64,000 bases of DNA from contig NZ_CP126958.1 of the NCBI RefSeq assembly GCF_002871915.2, forward strand, positions 1,612,001 through 1,676,000, read 5' to 3'. The notes beneath the pieces were generated by a model that did not search any database, was not told where the DNA came from, and saw nothing but the letters and a program-made list of their open reading frames with translations. Source of the stretch: Aerococcus loyolae. GTDB lineage: Bacteria > Bacillota > Bacilli > Lactobacillales > Aerococcaceae. The stretch's first letter is position 1. The number at the start of each line of letters is the position of its first letter. Below are positions 38,228 to 47,314 of this stretch, in pieces. A program made the position numbers and the translations under genes.

Positions 38228-39631
38228 TTAAGCTTTTAAGGCAGTAACGACTTCGGCCAGTCCCATACCATGGCTGGCTTTGACCAGAATTTGGTCTTGG
38301 GGGTGAACTTGGGCCAGTAAATCCTCAATTAAAGCCGCTTTATCTTCAGGATAGTAATGAATCTTATCTTCAGGGAAACCCTTTTCCTGGAGGGCTTGGG
38401 CCAAGGCTTGCATTTCTTTACCATAGAGATAAACTCCGTCAATTTGAGGGCTATCAATTTCCTCAGCGATGCTGGCATGCATGCTGGCGCTGTACTTACC
38501 TAATTCTAACATATCCCCTAAGACCAGAACCTTGTGGCTGGTGACAGCGGGACGTTCTAATTGGGAGAAATTACGGATGACTGCCCGCATAGCACTGGGG
38601 TTGGCGTTATAGGTATCGTTGAGAATTTGGATGTCATCCTTACCCAGCAACCACTCACTACGGTTGGCCGTTAGCTTAAACTGACTCAGGGGTGTTTTAA
38701 TTTGTTCCACCGCTAAGCCTTGGCTATAGGCTACCGCACAGGCCATCAGGGCATTCTTCACATTATAATCACCACTCACAGGAATGGATAACTCTACATT
38801 AGGGGATAAGTTGGTATAGAAATGGGTATGCTCGCGCTCGTTAACAATATTTTCGGCATAGACATCCTCAGATTCATCCAGGCCTACCCGGATCTTTTTG
38901 ATTTCCGGCATGTCGACCACCGCTTGGTCAATCAAGGGTTCGTCGCCTGGGTAAATAAAGGTACCGTCTTCCTTTAAGCCTTCTAGAATTTCGAGCTTGG
39001 CCTTAGCAATATTTTCCCGTGAGCCGAGAAATTCAATATGGCTCTCCCCGATCATAGTAATCACCGCGACATCCATGGGACAGAGTTGGGCGAGGAAGCG
39101 AATTTCACCAGGTCCTGACATCCCCATTTCGACTACCAGGACTTCAGTATCTTCCGGCATGGAGAGGATAGTAAAAGGAACCCCTAGTTGGTTATTATAA
39201 TTACCCTGGGTCTTATAGACATTAAAGGTGGTTGATAAGGTAGCCGCGGTCATATCCTTGGTCGTGGTCTTGCCAGCGGAACCGGTAACGGCAATCACCT
39301 TAGGTTGGATGAGACCCAGATAGTATTTGGCCAGGTCAACAAAGGCGGTGAAGGTGTCTTCCACTTGGATGACCGGGATCTCACTAGGCGCATCGGCGGG
39401 ATCATTGGCCCACAAGGTGGCTCGGGCACCATGGTCGATGGCATCTTGGATAAAATCGTGGCCATCCCGGGCAGCTTTCAAGGGAATAAACAAGCCCCCT
39501 GGCTTGATTTCTTTAGAATTAAAGGCTACCGATGTAATGAAGTTATGGGCGGCTGTGGAGTCATAGTCCACAGCCGCCACGGCTTTGACAATCTCATTGA
39601 TGGCTAATGCTTTCATCTGATCACTGCTCAT
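38228..39631 (-). CDS. murF: UDP-N-acetylmuramoyl-tripeptide--D-alanyl-D-alanine ligase
   Basis: 467 residues. It adds D-Ala-D-Ala, made by the adjacent Ddl, to UDP-MurNAc-tripeptide. Visible: the N-terminal uridine-binding domain, P-loop VIAVTGSAGKTTTKDMTAA (about 112-130), YNNQLGVPFTIL, EMGMSGPGEI, and NDTYNANPSAM. ATG 39631 is preceded by AAGGA at seven bases and overlaps the end of ddl by 11 bases, giving tight coupling of the two steps. An ATG five codons later is possible. Confidence 0.96.
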   Translation of the reverse strand: MSSDQMKALAINEIVKAVAAVDYDSTAAHNFITSVAFNSKEIKPGGLFIPLKAARDGHDFIQDAIDHGARATLWANDPADAPSEIPVIQVEDTFTAFVDLAKYYLGLIQPKVIAVTGSAGKTTTKDMTAATLSTTFNVYKTQGNYNNQLGVPFTILSMPEDTEVLVVEMGMSGPGEIRFLAQLCPMDVAVITMIGESHIEFLGSRENIAKAKLEILEGLKEDGTFIYPGDEPLIDQAVVDMPEIKKIRVGLDESEDVYAENIVNEREHTHFYTNLSPNVELSIPVSGDYNVKNALMACAVAYSQGLAVEQIKTPLSQFKLTANRSEWLLGKDDIQILNDTYNANPSAMRAVIRNFSQLERPAVTSHKVLVLGDMLELGKYSASMHASIAEEIDSPQIDGVYLYGKEMQALAQALQEKGFPEDKIHYYPEDKAALIEDLLAQVHPQDQILVKASHGMGLAEVVTALKA

Positions 39632-40691
39632 TTTTCAATCCTTTATAAGTTTCAAAACGTTCTAAGGCTAATTGGATTAATCTTTCCAGCAATTGGTCAT
39701 AAGGAATACCAGTCGCTTCCCATAAGGATGGATACATGGACCATTGGGTGAAACCAGGCATGGTGTTGACTTCATTGATGTAAATATCCATATTATGGGT
39801 GACAAAGAAGTCCACCCGGGTTAAGCCACTAGAATCGATAGCAGCATAGGCCTTAGCAGCATAAGCGCGGATCTTATCCATAATCTCACCAGGTAGGTCG
39901 GCAGGGATGGCTAATTCGACGGTATTATTGATGTATTTTTCTTCATAGTTATAGAAACTCTTCGACTTGACCACTTCCCCAGCCACTGACGTTTCAATAG
40001 CATCATTACCGAGCACGGCCACTTCGACCTCACGAGCTTCCACCCCTTGTTCCACAATTACCCGGCGGTCATAGTTAAAGGCCAGCTCAATGGCTTGGAT
40101 TAATTCTTCCCGGTCGTTAGCGCAGGAGATCCCCACACTAGACCCTAGGTTAGCCGGTTTAACAAAGATCGGATAAACCAATTCCCCCTCAATCCGGGTG
40201 AGGCTTTTGGCCCGTTCTTGGTCCCATTCAAAATGTGTCAATGAGGTAAAAGGCACTTGGGGAATTTGGGCTTGTTGGAAGAGCTGCTTGGAAATAATTT
40301 TATCCATGCCCGCTGCACTAGCTAGAACACCCGCGCCCACATAAGGTACATTCAAACTTTCAAATAAGCCTTGAATCTTACCATCTTCTCCGTGGGGACC
40401 ATGTAAGGCTGGGAAGGCGATGACTTCTTCCCCATTAAAGACCTGACAAGGACTGACTAAGTCGCCGTGTTCAGGGTCATTAGCGTCCAATGCAGGATTA
40501 AAACGGAGCGGAAGGTCCGCTTCCGGCGCTTGGTCAATCGCCGTCCCCTTAATCCATTGGTTGTCCTGAGTGATATAGACAGGCAACAAGGTGTGCTTTT
40601 GATAATTAATATGCTTGATAATTGATTGCGCCGTCATAATAGAAATATCATGCTCAGCACTTTGTCCTCCGTATAGTAAGACAATCTTCAT
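39621..40691 (-). CDS. ddl: D-alanine--D-alanine ligase
   Basis: 356 residues (Ddl about 340-370). ATP-grasp enzyme making D-Ala-D-Ala. Motifs: LYGGQSAEHDISIMTAQ at the start, PALHGPHGEDGKIQGLFE, FVKPANLGSSVGIS, and INEVNTMPGFTQWSMYP at the end. The omega-loop segment SFYNYEEKYI has Tyr in the position that marks D-Ala-D-Ala rather than D-Ala-D-Lac ligases (from known Ddl/Van families), so vancomycin-sensitive precursors are expected. It overlaps murF by 11 bases. Confidence 0.96.
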   Translation of the reverse strand: MKIVLLYGGQSAEHDISIMTAQSIIKHINYQKHTLLPVYITQDNQWIKGTAIDQAPEADLPLRFNPALDANDPEHGDLVSPCQVFNGEEVIAFPALHGPHGEDGKIQGLFESLNVPYVGAGVLASAAGMDKIISKQLFQQAQIPQVPFTSLTHFEWDQERAKSLTRIEGELVYPIFVKPANLGSSVGISCANDREELIQAIELAFNYDRRVIVEQGVEAREVEVAVLGNDAIETSVAGEVVKSKSFYNYEEKYINNTVELAIPADLPGEIMDKIRAYAAKAYAAIDSSGLTRVDFFVTHNMDIYINEVNTMPGFTQWSMYPSLWEATGIPYDQLLERLIQLALERFETYKGLKNEQ

Positions 40692-40693
40692 AA

Positions 40694-41473
40694 TTAGCCT
40701 CCAAATATTTCGTTCGAAAGTTCTTTAATCGACCAACCCTTCGCTGAATCATAGGTCAGCTTGGCTAATAACTTTGCCTCTGATAGTCGATTGATGGTTT
40801 CATCCACTTGGTCCTCTGCCAAATAAATCGGAATAACTAGGTCACTTTGCCGGGCCCAATCCACCTGGGAAAAATCAAAAATAGCCCCTTCATAAAGCAA
40901 GGGTCGTAATTCTTCTATGGTTTCCAGTGAGGGGAGGGGAATTTCCTTAGTGCTTAAAGAGCTAGTTAAGAAAAACAGTGACCGCTTGCCTACCCCGCTA
41001 TCTTCCACACAGGCTTTAATTCTAAGTGCCAATTGATAGAAAAATTCATTGATATAGCGATAATAAACCTTTACCAGATGATTTTCCATGGGTAGGCAGA
41101 CATAATTATTCTGTAATTTATAGAAGAAGGGTGAATGCCAGTGCCGGTTGGCATGACTCAAATAGAGCATTTCGGCAATTTCACCGGGATCTAACTGATG
41201 CAGTAACTCCTGAGAATCATAATCGATCCATTTGACATGGGGATTAGCCACGCTTTCCTGTTCAATCAAGAAATCAGAAACGCTTTTTTCTCCGCGAATC
41301 AGTTCAAAACGTGTATAATCATCAAAGGAGCCCATATCTTTAGGGCTAGACAGGAGCACTAAATTACGGGGCAACTTCTTCATGGCCTTTTTCAGGTGCA
41401 AAACCCCCAGACCACGACTGGTTACATGATTACTTGTTGGATCAAGCAAAATATAAATATAATTCATAACCAC
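40694..41473 (-). CDS. Protein of unknown function upstream of ddl
   Basis: About 259 residues from GTG 41473 (AGGAGG six bases before); ATG 41467 is an alternative. I do not recognise a family. It starts NYIYILLDPTSNHVTSRGLG and looks soluble and mixed alpha/beta, with no signal peptide or membrane segment. It contains DPGEIAEMLYLSHANRHWHSP, where an acidic and aromatic/His-rich stretch suggests a functional surface. It ends two bases before the ddl ATG, so it is co-transcribed with ddl-murF and may act in wall precursor supply or its control (inference from position only). Confidence 0.7.
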   Translation of the reverse strand: MVMNYIYILLDPTSNHVTSRGLGVLHLKKAMKKLPRNLVLLSSPKDMGSFDDYTRFELIRGEKSVSDFLIEQESVANPHVKWIDYDSQELLHQLDPGEIAEMLYLSHANRHWHSPFFYKLQNNYVCLPMENHLVKVYYRYINEFFYQLALRIKACVEDSGVGKRSLFFLTSSLSTKEIPLPSLETIEELRPLLYEGAIFDFSQVDWARQSDLVIPIYLAEDQVDETINRLSEAKLLAKLTYDSAKGWSIKELSNEIFGG

Positions 41474-41522
41474 CAGCTCCCTCCTCACAGTACCATATAA
41501 TGATACCAAACTTTAGACAGGA

Positions 41523-42248
41523 GTGACACATCTTTTTATGAAAGGCGCTCATAATATTCACTTGCTCGCCCTCCCCTTCCAAAAACATTACTATACTTAT
41601 CTCTCACAAACACCCATCAAAGGAGCGATCATGGTCCATGACCTCCCTATTGCCTACCACAACTTAGTCAACCAGGTTAATGGTGGCTATAGCTCTAAAG
41701 GCTATTTCAAAAGCCCTAAACCCAGTCCTGATGCCCTGGATGCCGTCTATATTCCCTATATCGCCGGGCTTTATCCCAGACCTGTCAACCGCCCCTACCT
41801 GGTACCCAATCTCTTGGACCAAGCGACCTTCCAATTTTCAAAGGAATTAGACGACCATGAGATTATCTTCTATGAAGATCAAGCCGCAGTGGCCTACCTG
41901 GCCTTTCCCAAAGACTTAAGGGAAAGCCGGAGTGAGCCTAAAGTTTACTATCAGAATTTTGCCACAGGACAAAAACTCCTACTGGCTGAAGACTTTCAAA
42001 CTTTTCTTAGTCTGGGACAAAGACGGCACTTTCCCCTACCCGCGCCCCCGATCGATAGCTACCACCGGGCTAATGCCGCCTTTCTCCATGTCAATGGTTC
42101 GGCTGATTTAGACAGACTCCTTCAACGCTACCAACGCCATCCTAACCAGACCTGGTTTTTAAAATGGGTCACCTACTTTAGTCAGCACCCAGAGGAAAGC
42201 TACCGTGACCTGGCCTGGGCCTACCTCAAAGACTTGGAAAATAAATAA
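41523..42248 (+). CDS. Protein of unknown function, divergent from the ddl operon
   Basis: 241 residues from GTG 41523, or about 236 from ATG 41538. I do not recognise it. It is a soluble protein without signal or membrane segments, rich in Tyr, Pro and His, with YHNLVNQVNGGYSSKGYFK, IPYIAGLYPRPVNRPYLVPN and HRANAAFLHVNGSADLDRLL. It starts about 50 bp from the divergent unknown gene at 40694-41473; the two may share a control region. It ends in a strong terminator. Confidence 0.65.
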   Translation: MTHLFMKGAHNIHLLALPFQKHYYTYLSQTPIKGAIMVHDLPIAYHNLVNQVNGGYSSKGYFKSPKPSPDALDAVYIPYIAGLYPRPVNRPYLVPNLLDQATFQFSKELDDHEIIFYEDQAAVAYLAFPKDLRESRSEPKVYYQNFATGQKLLLAEDFQTFLSLGQRRHFPLPAPPIDSYHRANAAFLHVNGSADLDRLLQRYQRHPNQTWFLKWVTYFSQHPEESYRDLAWAYLKDLENK

Positions 42249-42280
42249 ATCACTGACAACCGCTCGAATCCGACGATAAA

Positions 42281-42327
42281 ACACCTCAAGAAGACTGCTT
42301 CAATCAAGTTTTCTTAAGGTGTTTTTT
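42281..42327 (+). terminator. Terminator
   Basis: ACACCTCAAGAA and TTCTTAAGGTGT arms (one bulge) followed by six T. Confidence 0.85.
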
Positions 42328-42403
42328 ATTGGTATCTAAGGCCAAACTTTTTATTCCTATCAAGCTAGCCAGGAGGGCTTAGATACGGACTGAGTGAAAT
42401 TCT

Positions 42404-42419
42404 TTGAAAGCGCTGTTTT
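42404..42419 (+). promoter_or_regulatory. cre-like site upstream of a small membrane protein gene
   Basis: TTGAAAGCGCTGTTTT resembles the catabolite-response element TGWAARCGYTWNCW with two mismatches. It lies 63 bp before a 30-residue membrane protein gene. Motif only. Confidence 0.35.
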
Positions 42420-42481
42420 TTTGTTAGGCTAAGGATGTAACATTTAAGTGATAAATAGCCATTCATTAAGGAGGAAAACTT

Positions 42482-42574
42482 ATGAAAGAGAATAATAACA
42501 ATACCCTGCGCTATATTTTAATTTTTGTGGTGGGTTTAATCATCGGTTTATTAATTAGAAGTTTATTTATGTAA
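42482..42574 (+). CDS. 30-residue single-pass membrane protein
   Basis: A small gene with a strong ribosome binding site (AAGGAGG, seven bases before ATG). The product starts MKENNNNTLRYILIFVVGL and ends in IRSLFM: a short polar N-terminus, one 20-residue hydrophobic helix with a GxxxG-like pattern (VGLIIG), and a basic C-terminal cap. No family recognised. It may be a regulatory subunit of a membrane complex or a toxin-like peptide; nothing antisense to it suggests a type I toxin system. Confidence 0.65.
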   Translation: MKENNNNTLRYILIFVVGLIIGLLIRSLFM

Positions 42575-42647
42575 TTAACTTCTTTATCAAAGCAATCGAT
42601 GAGCATTCCTTATGCTTTTGGAATACAGTAAAAATATCAATAGATAG

Positions 42648-42686
42648 AAAAACTGCCCCTTGTCCATACGACAGGAGGCAGTTTTT
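42648..42686. terminator. Bidirectional terminator downstream of srtA
   Basis: AAAAACTGCC and GGCAGTTTTT arms between the small membrane protein gene and srtA, which converge here. Confidence 0.85.
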
Positions 42687-42707
42687 ATTTTTGGGTTAAG
42701 AAGCTTC

Positions 42708-43415
42708 TTAACTAAAGTATTCAATCACTTCTTTAGGTGCCTTTTCAAAAGGCCATTGTTTAACCAGCTTGCCTTGGACGATATAACGCATGGCAGCGGA
42801 AGTGGATTCTTCACAAGTCACCAAGGTCACTATCGGCTCCTTGGATTCAAGCGTGACCATGTCTACCCGGCTAGGATCGGTTTGTTGGGCATAGAAGGTT
42901 TCATACTCATAAATGTTCTTCATATCAGTCAAGTAAATTTTATCCCCTAAAGAAGTATTTTCCACCATGGGAGATAACAACAAGCCTGGCGCAATGGCAT
43001 CCATATTATGGCTGGCCAAGGGATAGTTATTGACCCCCATCTCTTGGTTGGGGTAAAAGGTCCCTGCTCCACTTAAAAGAACACTCTCACTTAAGCCATT
43101 CATCACCGAAATCGAAATATTTTGTTTGGGCATAGCCAAGGCGCCGATCACATTGAGTTCGTCACTGCCTTCGCGGATCCGTTTCCGAGCAGCCCGGACC
43201 ATCTCAGGGGTTACCATAGTCACTTGGTTAGGGTCGTAGTTTCCTGAGTTATCTTCCTGGTTCTTGAGAACTTGGTCACGGTCGACATTGCTTAGGGCAT
43301 AAGTTTTTTGGTTAATATACACTTGCACAGCGGGAACGTATTGGTAAATGATAAAACCGATTCCTACAAGAATCAGGAGAATTCCCAATATGCGGCTCCA
43401 GTTAATCTTTTTCAT
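42708..43415 (-). CDS. srtA: Class A sortase
   Basis: 235 residues from ATG 43415 (AAAGGAG upstream). An N-terminal membrane anchor (WSRILGILLILVGIGFIIYQ) precedes the sortase barrel. Catalytic residues are visible: His in YPLASHNM, Cys in VTLVTCEE and Arg in MRYIVQG. It cleaves LPXTG-type proteins and joins them to the cell wall. No sortase substrate is seen in the window, so it is the housekeeping enzyme. Single gene. Confidence 0.95.
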   Translation of the reverse strand: MKKINWSRILGILLILVGIGFIIYQYVPAVQVYINQKTYALSNVDRDQVLKNQEDNSGNYDPNQVTMVTPEMVRAARKRIREGSDELNVIGALAMPKQNISISVMNGLSESVLLSGAGTFYPNQEMGVNNYPLASHNMDAIAPGLLLSPMVENTSLGDKIYLTDMKNIYEYETFYAQQTDPSRVDMVTLESKEPIVTLVTCEESTSAAMRYIVQGKLVKQWPFEKAPKEVIEYFS

Positions 43416-43559
43416 AATAACTCCTTTATTTGGCATAACGAAATCGTTCTAATTATTACCCACTTTTTATAAAAAAACAAGTCAGGAAGTTGAAGTAAAG
43501 ACTTTTATAGAAAAGTTTAAGTAAATCCTTAAAAATTTCAGGCGAAAGTCACGAGGCAT

Positions 43560-43590
43560 AAAAAAAGAGCTTGACATGAATGGCAAGCTC
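43560..43590 (-). terminator. Terminator of rpmE2
   Basis: GAGCTTGCCATTCATGTCAAGCTC hairpin (43567-43590; arms GAGCTTG/CAAGCTC) followed by seven T on the minus strand. Confidence 0.85.
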
Positions 43591-43605
43591 CTTCTTGTAA
43601 TCTTA

Positions 43606-43872
43606 TTAGTCTTTCTTGGCGTTGGCGTCGGCAAAACCGTATTTCTTGTTGAAACGGTCCACACGTCCATCGGCTTGGGTGAATTTTTGACGTCCGGTAT
43701 AGAATGGGTGGGAGTCGGAAGAAATTTCCACACGAATCAATGGATAGGTGTTACCGTCTTCCCATTCAACGGTTTCATCAGAAGTTTTTGTGGAACCAGA
43801 TAGGAATTTAAAACCTGTACTTGTGTCCATAAAAACGACTGGATGGTAATCTGGATGGATATTTTGTTTCAT
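43606..43872 (-). CDS. rpmE2: 50S ribosomal protein L31 type B
   Basis: 88 residues. [19 protein letters not shown] and [13 protein letters not shown] are characteristic. The CxxC zinc motif of the A type is absent, so this is the zinc-independent form. The order murA-rho-rpmE is conserved in Firmicutes. Confidence 0.95.
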   Translation of the reverse strand: MKQNIHPDYHPVVFMDTSTGFKFLSGSTKTSDETVEWEDGNTYPLIRVEISSDSHPFYTGRQKFTQADGRVDRFNKKYGFADANAKKD

Positions 43873-43976
43873 TAGTCGTCTACTCTCCTTTGCGCCCTAA
43901 ATCTTTTTCAATTTAGAGATTATTTTTACATAACAGCAATATACTATCACAGAGTTTTTTTGATTTCAAGACTTTT

Positions 43977-45278
43977 TTATTTTTCTTTCAAAGCTTGACC
44001 AAAAGAAGCCAAGCGTTCGATAAATTGTTGGTTAGTCTTGGTTTGCGATAACTCATGAATGAAGCTCTCGGTATACTCTTGGCTATTCCCCTGCATGCCT
44101 TGGCGGAGTTGCCAGAGGGCTTCTAGGGCTTGGTCACTTAAGAGCAGTTCTTCTTTGCGGGTGCCTGACTTCTTAATATCAATGGCGGGGAAAATCCGGC
44201 GCTCGGCCAGTTGCCGGGACAGGTGTAATTCCATATTGCCGGTGCCCTTGAATTCTTCATAAATCATATCATCCATCCGCGACCCAGTATCGGTTAAGGC
44301 GGTAGCTAGGATGGTCAGTGATCCGCCATCTTCAATATTTCTGGCGGAACCAAAGAAGCGCTTGGGACCATATAAGGCAGCCGGATCCAATCCTCCGGAT
44401 AAGGTCCGACCAGAAGGCGGTTCAATCAAGTTATAGGCCCGGGCTAAACGGGTGATGGAATCCATCAAGACAATGACATCCCGCTTATCTTCGACCAAAC
44501 GTCGGGCCCGTTCTAAGACCAATTCAGCTACTCGGACATGGTTGTCGGGTTTTTGGTCGAAGGTCGAGCTGACCACTTCCCCTTGAACACTGCGCTCGAG
44601 GTCAGTCACTTCCTCGGGGCGTTCATCAATTAAGAGAATAATCAATTCTGCCTCCGGGTAGTTTTCACTGATACCATTGGCTATTTCTTTTAATAGGACG
44701 GTCTTACCAGCCTTGGGAGGGGCCGCAATTAAGCCCCGTTGGCCAAAACCGACCGGAGCGATGAGGTCAATCATCCGAGTCGATAGGCGGTTAGGTGCCG
44801 ATTCTAAGCGCAAGGCCTGGTCAGGGTAGATAGGCGTTAAAGCTGGGAAGTGCGAACGCTGTTTGGCTTCTTCAGGATCCTTGCCGTTGACCCCATAGAC
44901 ATGCATCAAGCCCAAATAACGTTCATTATTCTTGGGTGGCCGGGCAGTCCCTGAGACTAGGTCCCCATTCCGTAAGCCAAAGCGGCGCATCTGGGAATTA
45001 GAGATATAAATATCTTCTTGACTGGGGGAATAGTTAATCGGGCGCAAGAAACCAAATTCATTACCGGTAATATCCAGGATGCCCTCCACTGAAAAATAGC
45101 CTTGGCTCTTTTCTTGGGCCCGGATAACGGCTAGAATCAGTTCCTTTTTATTCATTTGACTGTAGTAAGGAATCTTATATTCCTTGGCGTAGTCATAGAT
45201 TTGCTTGAGGGTGAGGCCTTCCAGATCTTCCCAGGTTAAGAGCTCATCTTTTTCAAATTTTGCTTTCTTCTTAGTCAT
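43977..45278 (-). CDS. rho: Transcription termination factor Rho
   Basis: 433 residues from ATG 45278 (AAAGG six bases upstream; a GTG two codons earlier is possible). Order: Rho N-terminal helices, the RNA-binding cold-shock-like domain (VEGILDITGNEFGFLRP), and the RecA-like motor with P-loop APPKAGKTVLLKEI and Walker B DVIVLMDSITRLARAYN, plus the R-loop GSRMDDMIYEEFKGTGN. It ends untranslated transcripts. It starts 30 bp after murA. Confidence 0.96.
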   Translation of the reverse strand: MTKKKAKFEKDELLTWEDLEGLTLKQIYDYAKEYKIPYYSQMNKKELILAVIRAQEKSQGYFSVEGILDITGNEFGFLRPINYSPSQEDIYISNSQMRRFGLRNGDLVSGTARPPKNNERYLGLMHVYGVNGKDPEEAKQRSHFPALTPIYPDQALRLESAPNRLSTRMIDLIAPVGFGQRGLIAAPPKAGKTVLLKEIANGISENYPEAELIILLIDERPEEVTDLERSVQGEVVSSTFDQKPDNHVRVAELVLERARRLVEDKRDVIVLMDSITRLARAYNLIEPPSGRTLSGGLDPAALYGPKRFFGSARNIEDGGSLTILATALTDTGSRMDDMIYEEFKGTGNMELHLSRQLAERRIFPAIDIKKSGTRKEELLLSDQALEALWQLRQGMQGNSQEYTESFIHELSQTKTNQQFIERLASFGQALKEK

Positions 45279-45308
45279 AGGCACCCTTTCTTAAAGGAGT
45301 AAAGGCCC

Positions 45309-46574
45309 TTAGTCGTCGATATCAACCAGGTCGATCTTGGCTCCTAATTTCTGTAATTTTTCACAAATGTTATCGTAACCCCGCAGGATATGCTCAGCCC
45401 CGTAGAGGTCGGTCCGTCCAGAAGCAGCCAAGCCGGCATTGATCAAACAAGCCCCTGCTCTGAGGTCAGAAGCGGTGACCTTGGTACCGGTTAAGGACTT
45501 AGGCCCCTTGATATGGATGGTGTCATCTACCACATGGATATCTGCTCCCATCCGTTGTAATTCAGGAACATGGTTGACCCGTTTAGGATAGATGGTGTCC
45601 TCGATCACGCCACTTCCATGGGCAGTAATCAGGAGTGGGGTAATAGGTTGCTGGAGGTCCGTGGCAAAGCCGGGATAGGCAGCGGTTTTGATATTAACCA
45701 TCTCCAAATCATCGGCTTGGGGGTGGACATAGATCTTGTCTTCATAGACATCCATCTTGACGCCCATTTCGCCCATCTTAGCCACTAGACCTTCAATATG
45801 TTCAAAGATCACGTTCTTCACATAAACCCCTTGGCCAACTAAGGCAGCGGCAGTGAGATAGGTCCCGGCTTCAATCCGGTCTGGGATAATGGCATGGCTG
45901 ACCCCGTGTAAGTGGTCAACCCCTTCAATCCGGATGGTTGAGGTCCCTACCCCTTTAATGTTAGCCCCCATTTTATTTAAGAGGGTAGCCACGTCAATAA
46001 TTTCAGGCTCCCGGGCAGCGTTATCGATCACCGTTTGGCCCTTAGCCTTGACAGCCGCCAACATAATATTAATAGTCGCTCCAACACTAACGACATCCAG
46101 ATAGATATCGGCCCCAGTTAAGCCATTAGGGGTGGAAAAGTGGATGGCCCCATTTTCACTTTCAATTTTAGCGCCTAGGGCTTCAAAACCTTTAATATGG
46201 AGGTCAATAGGACGGGGGCCGAGGGAACACCCACCCGGTAGCCCCACGGTGCCTTCACCATACTTAGCCAGTAAGGCCCCCATAAAATAGTAGGAAGCCC
46301 GCAAACTTTGGATCTTTCCTTCGGGCATGGGGATATTTTCCATCTGGCTGGGGTCAATACGTAGGACGTGCTCTTGGAAATCAGCACTGACATTAAAATC
46401 TCTTAAAATACTAATCAGCGAATCAACATCATCAATCGTTGGAACAGCCTCTAAGACAACAGGACTATCTGCCAGAATAGCAGCAGGAATCAGCGCCACA
46501 GTACTATTCTTAGCCCCAGAAACTAACACTTCTCCGCTAAGTGGTCGTCCGCCTTCGATAATAAATTTTTTCAT
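45309..46574 (-). CDS. murA: UDP-N-acetylglucosamine 1-carboxyvinyltransferase
   Basis: 421 residues. First committed step of peptidoglycan synthesis, joining PEP to UDP-GlcNAc. Landmarks: [16 protein letters not shown] (catalytic Lys-Asn), and [17 protein letters not shown] with the fosfomycin-target Cys at about 117. Based on its position before rho and rpmE it corresponds to the MurZ/MurAB-type paralogue of Firmicutes (inference). Its upstream side borders 1 kb of non-coding DNA with hairpin repeats. Confidence 0.94.
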   Translation of the reverse strand: MKKFIIEGGRPLSGEVLVSGAKNSTVALIPAAILADSPVVLEAVPTIDDVDSLISILRDFNVSADFQEHVLRIDPSQMENIPMPEGKIQSLRASYYFMGALLAKYGEGTVGLPGGCSLGPRPIDLHIKGFEALGAKIESENGAIHFSTPNGLTGADIYLDVVSVGATINIMLAAVKAKGQTVIDNAAREPEIIDVATLLNKMGANIKGVGTSTIRIEGVDHLHGVSHAIIPDRIEAGTYLTAAALVGQGVYVKNVIFEHIEGLVAKMGEMGVKMDVYEDKIYVHPQADDLEMVNIKTAAYPGFATDLQQPITPLLITAHGSGVIEDTIYPKRVNHVPELQRMGADIHVVDDTIHIKGPKSLTGTKVTASDLRAGACLINAGLAASGRTDLYGAEHILRGYDNICEKLQKLGAKIDLVDIDD

Positions 46575-46961
46575 TTCGTTGATAAAATTCCTTTCACAAG
46601 TGAGGATTTGAGGATTGGGGGGTAAAATAATTATACTGATTTATTGTATACTAAAATACCAAGTCAGTCTATATCGATGTATTCGAGCTTTTAAGTTATT
46701 CTGGCTTAAATCTTTTTCTTAGGAAAAGTAAAAATAAATTCTGTTTTAATTCCTTTCTCTCCCTAAAAGCCCTTGGTATCAAGCCTAATGCCCTTTCAAT
46801 CAAAATAAGCTCCAACTAATGAAATCGATCACAAATTCATCCAGCAGTTAAAGCCCTGGTAAAATCCGTCAAAAAATTCTTAATAAAAAATTTAGCCTTT
46901 TTAACAGCTAAGTTGAAAAACTCCCGATCCACTTCCTAAAAAAACTTTGTGAAGGAAAGAA
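46575..46961. other. Non-coding stretch upstream of murA
   Basis: No convincing gene. AT-rich; possible murA promoter elements lie at about 46625-46665 (TATAAT at 46633 on the minus strand with TATACA upstream), and nothing else stands out before the repeat cluster begins at 46962. Confidence 0.5.
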
Positions 46962-47075
46962 GAGTGCGAGCTGACGACAAAAAGTGAAACGCTGGAAGAA
47001 ATATGCGGTAATCCTTGAAAAGGATTGCCAAATATTTCTGAAGCGGAGTTCACTTTTGTCAGCGAGTAGGTTTGT
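46962..47075 (+). repeat. Intergenic hairpin repeat, type I, copy C1
   Basis: Starts GAGTGCGAG and ends in TAGGTTTG. Outer helix: ctgac and acaaaaagtgaa (46971-46988) with ttcacttttgt and cag (47049-47062). Inner: agaaatat (46997-47004) with atatttct (47032-47039), and aatcctt with aaggatt around a GAA loop. The invariant loop is cTGGA on one strand and GAAg on the other. Open frames across it are not coding. Confidence 0.8.
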
Positions 47076-47313
47076 AAAGGATGTGAGGAAGGATCAGGGA
47101 GGGAGATTCCTTGGAGGAAAAGATGATAAGATCAGATATAAGGATGTGAGGACGCCACCAAAGACTTGAATCACTGGAAGAAAATACCATAAGTACAGCA
47201 AGTCTGTGCGTTGGTATTTTCTGAAGTGACTTCAAGGCTAGCGTTCGAACTCAACTTGCTGATCGTTCAACTTTTCTGAAAGGACATCCCCTACCCCTTC
47301 CGAACTCAACTAG
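47076..47313 (+). repeat. Intergenic hairpin repeat, type II, copy C2 (split by another type II unit)
   Basis: Starts AAAGGATGTGAGGAAGG and ends CGAACTCAACTA. The first 60 bases match 51529-51588 (complement) with one difference, and the last 60 match 51445-51530 less closely. The two halves are separated by a complete type II unit at 47136-47254, inserted in the tip of the hairpin (GATCAG before, CTTGCTGATC after). TTGGA/TGAAAGG gives the invariant loop. Confidence 0.8.
47136..47254 (+). repeat. Intergenic hairpin repeat, type II, nested copy C2'
   Basis: About 119 bp, from ATATAAGGATGTGAGGACG to GCGTTCGAACTCAA. Helices: CTTGAATCAC with GTGACTTCAAG, ggacgc with gcgttc, and AGAAAATACC with GGTATTTTCT. 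The invariant loop is ACTGGA/TGAAGT. It is missing at the equivalent place in the copy at 51445-51586, which therefore represents the empty site. Confidence 0.8.
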
Positions 47314-47314
47314 A

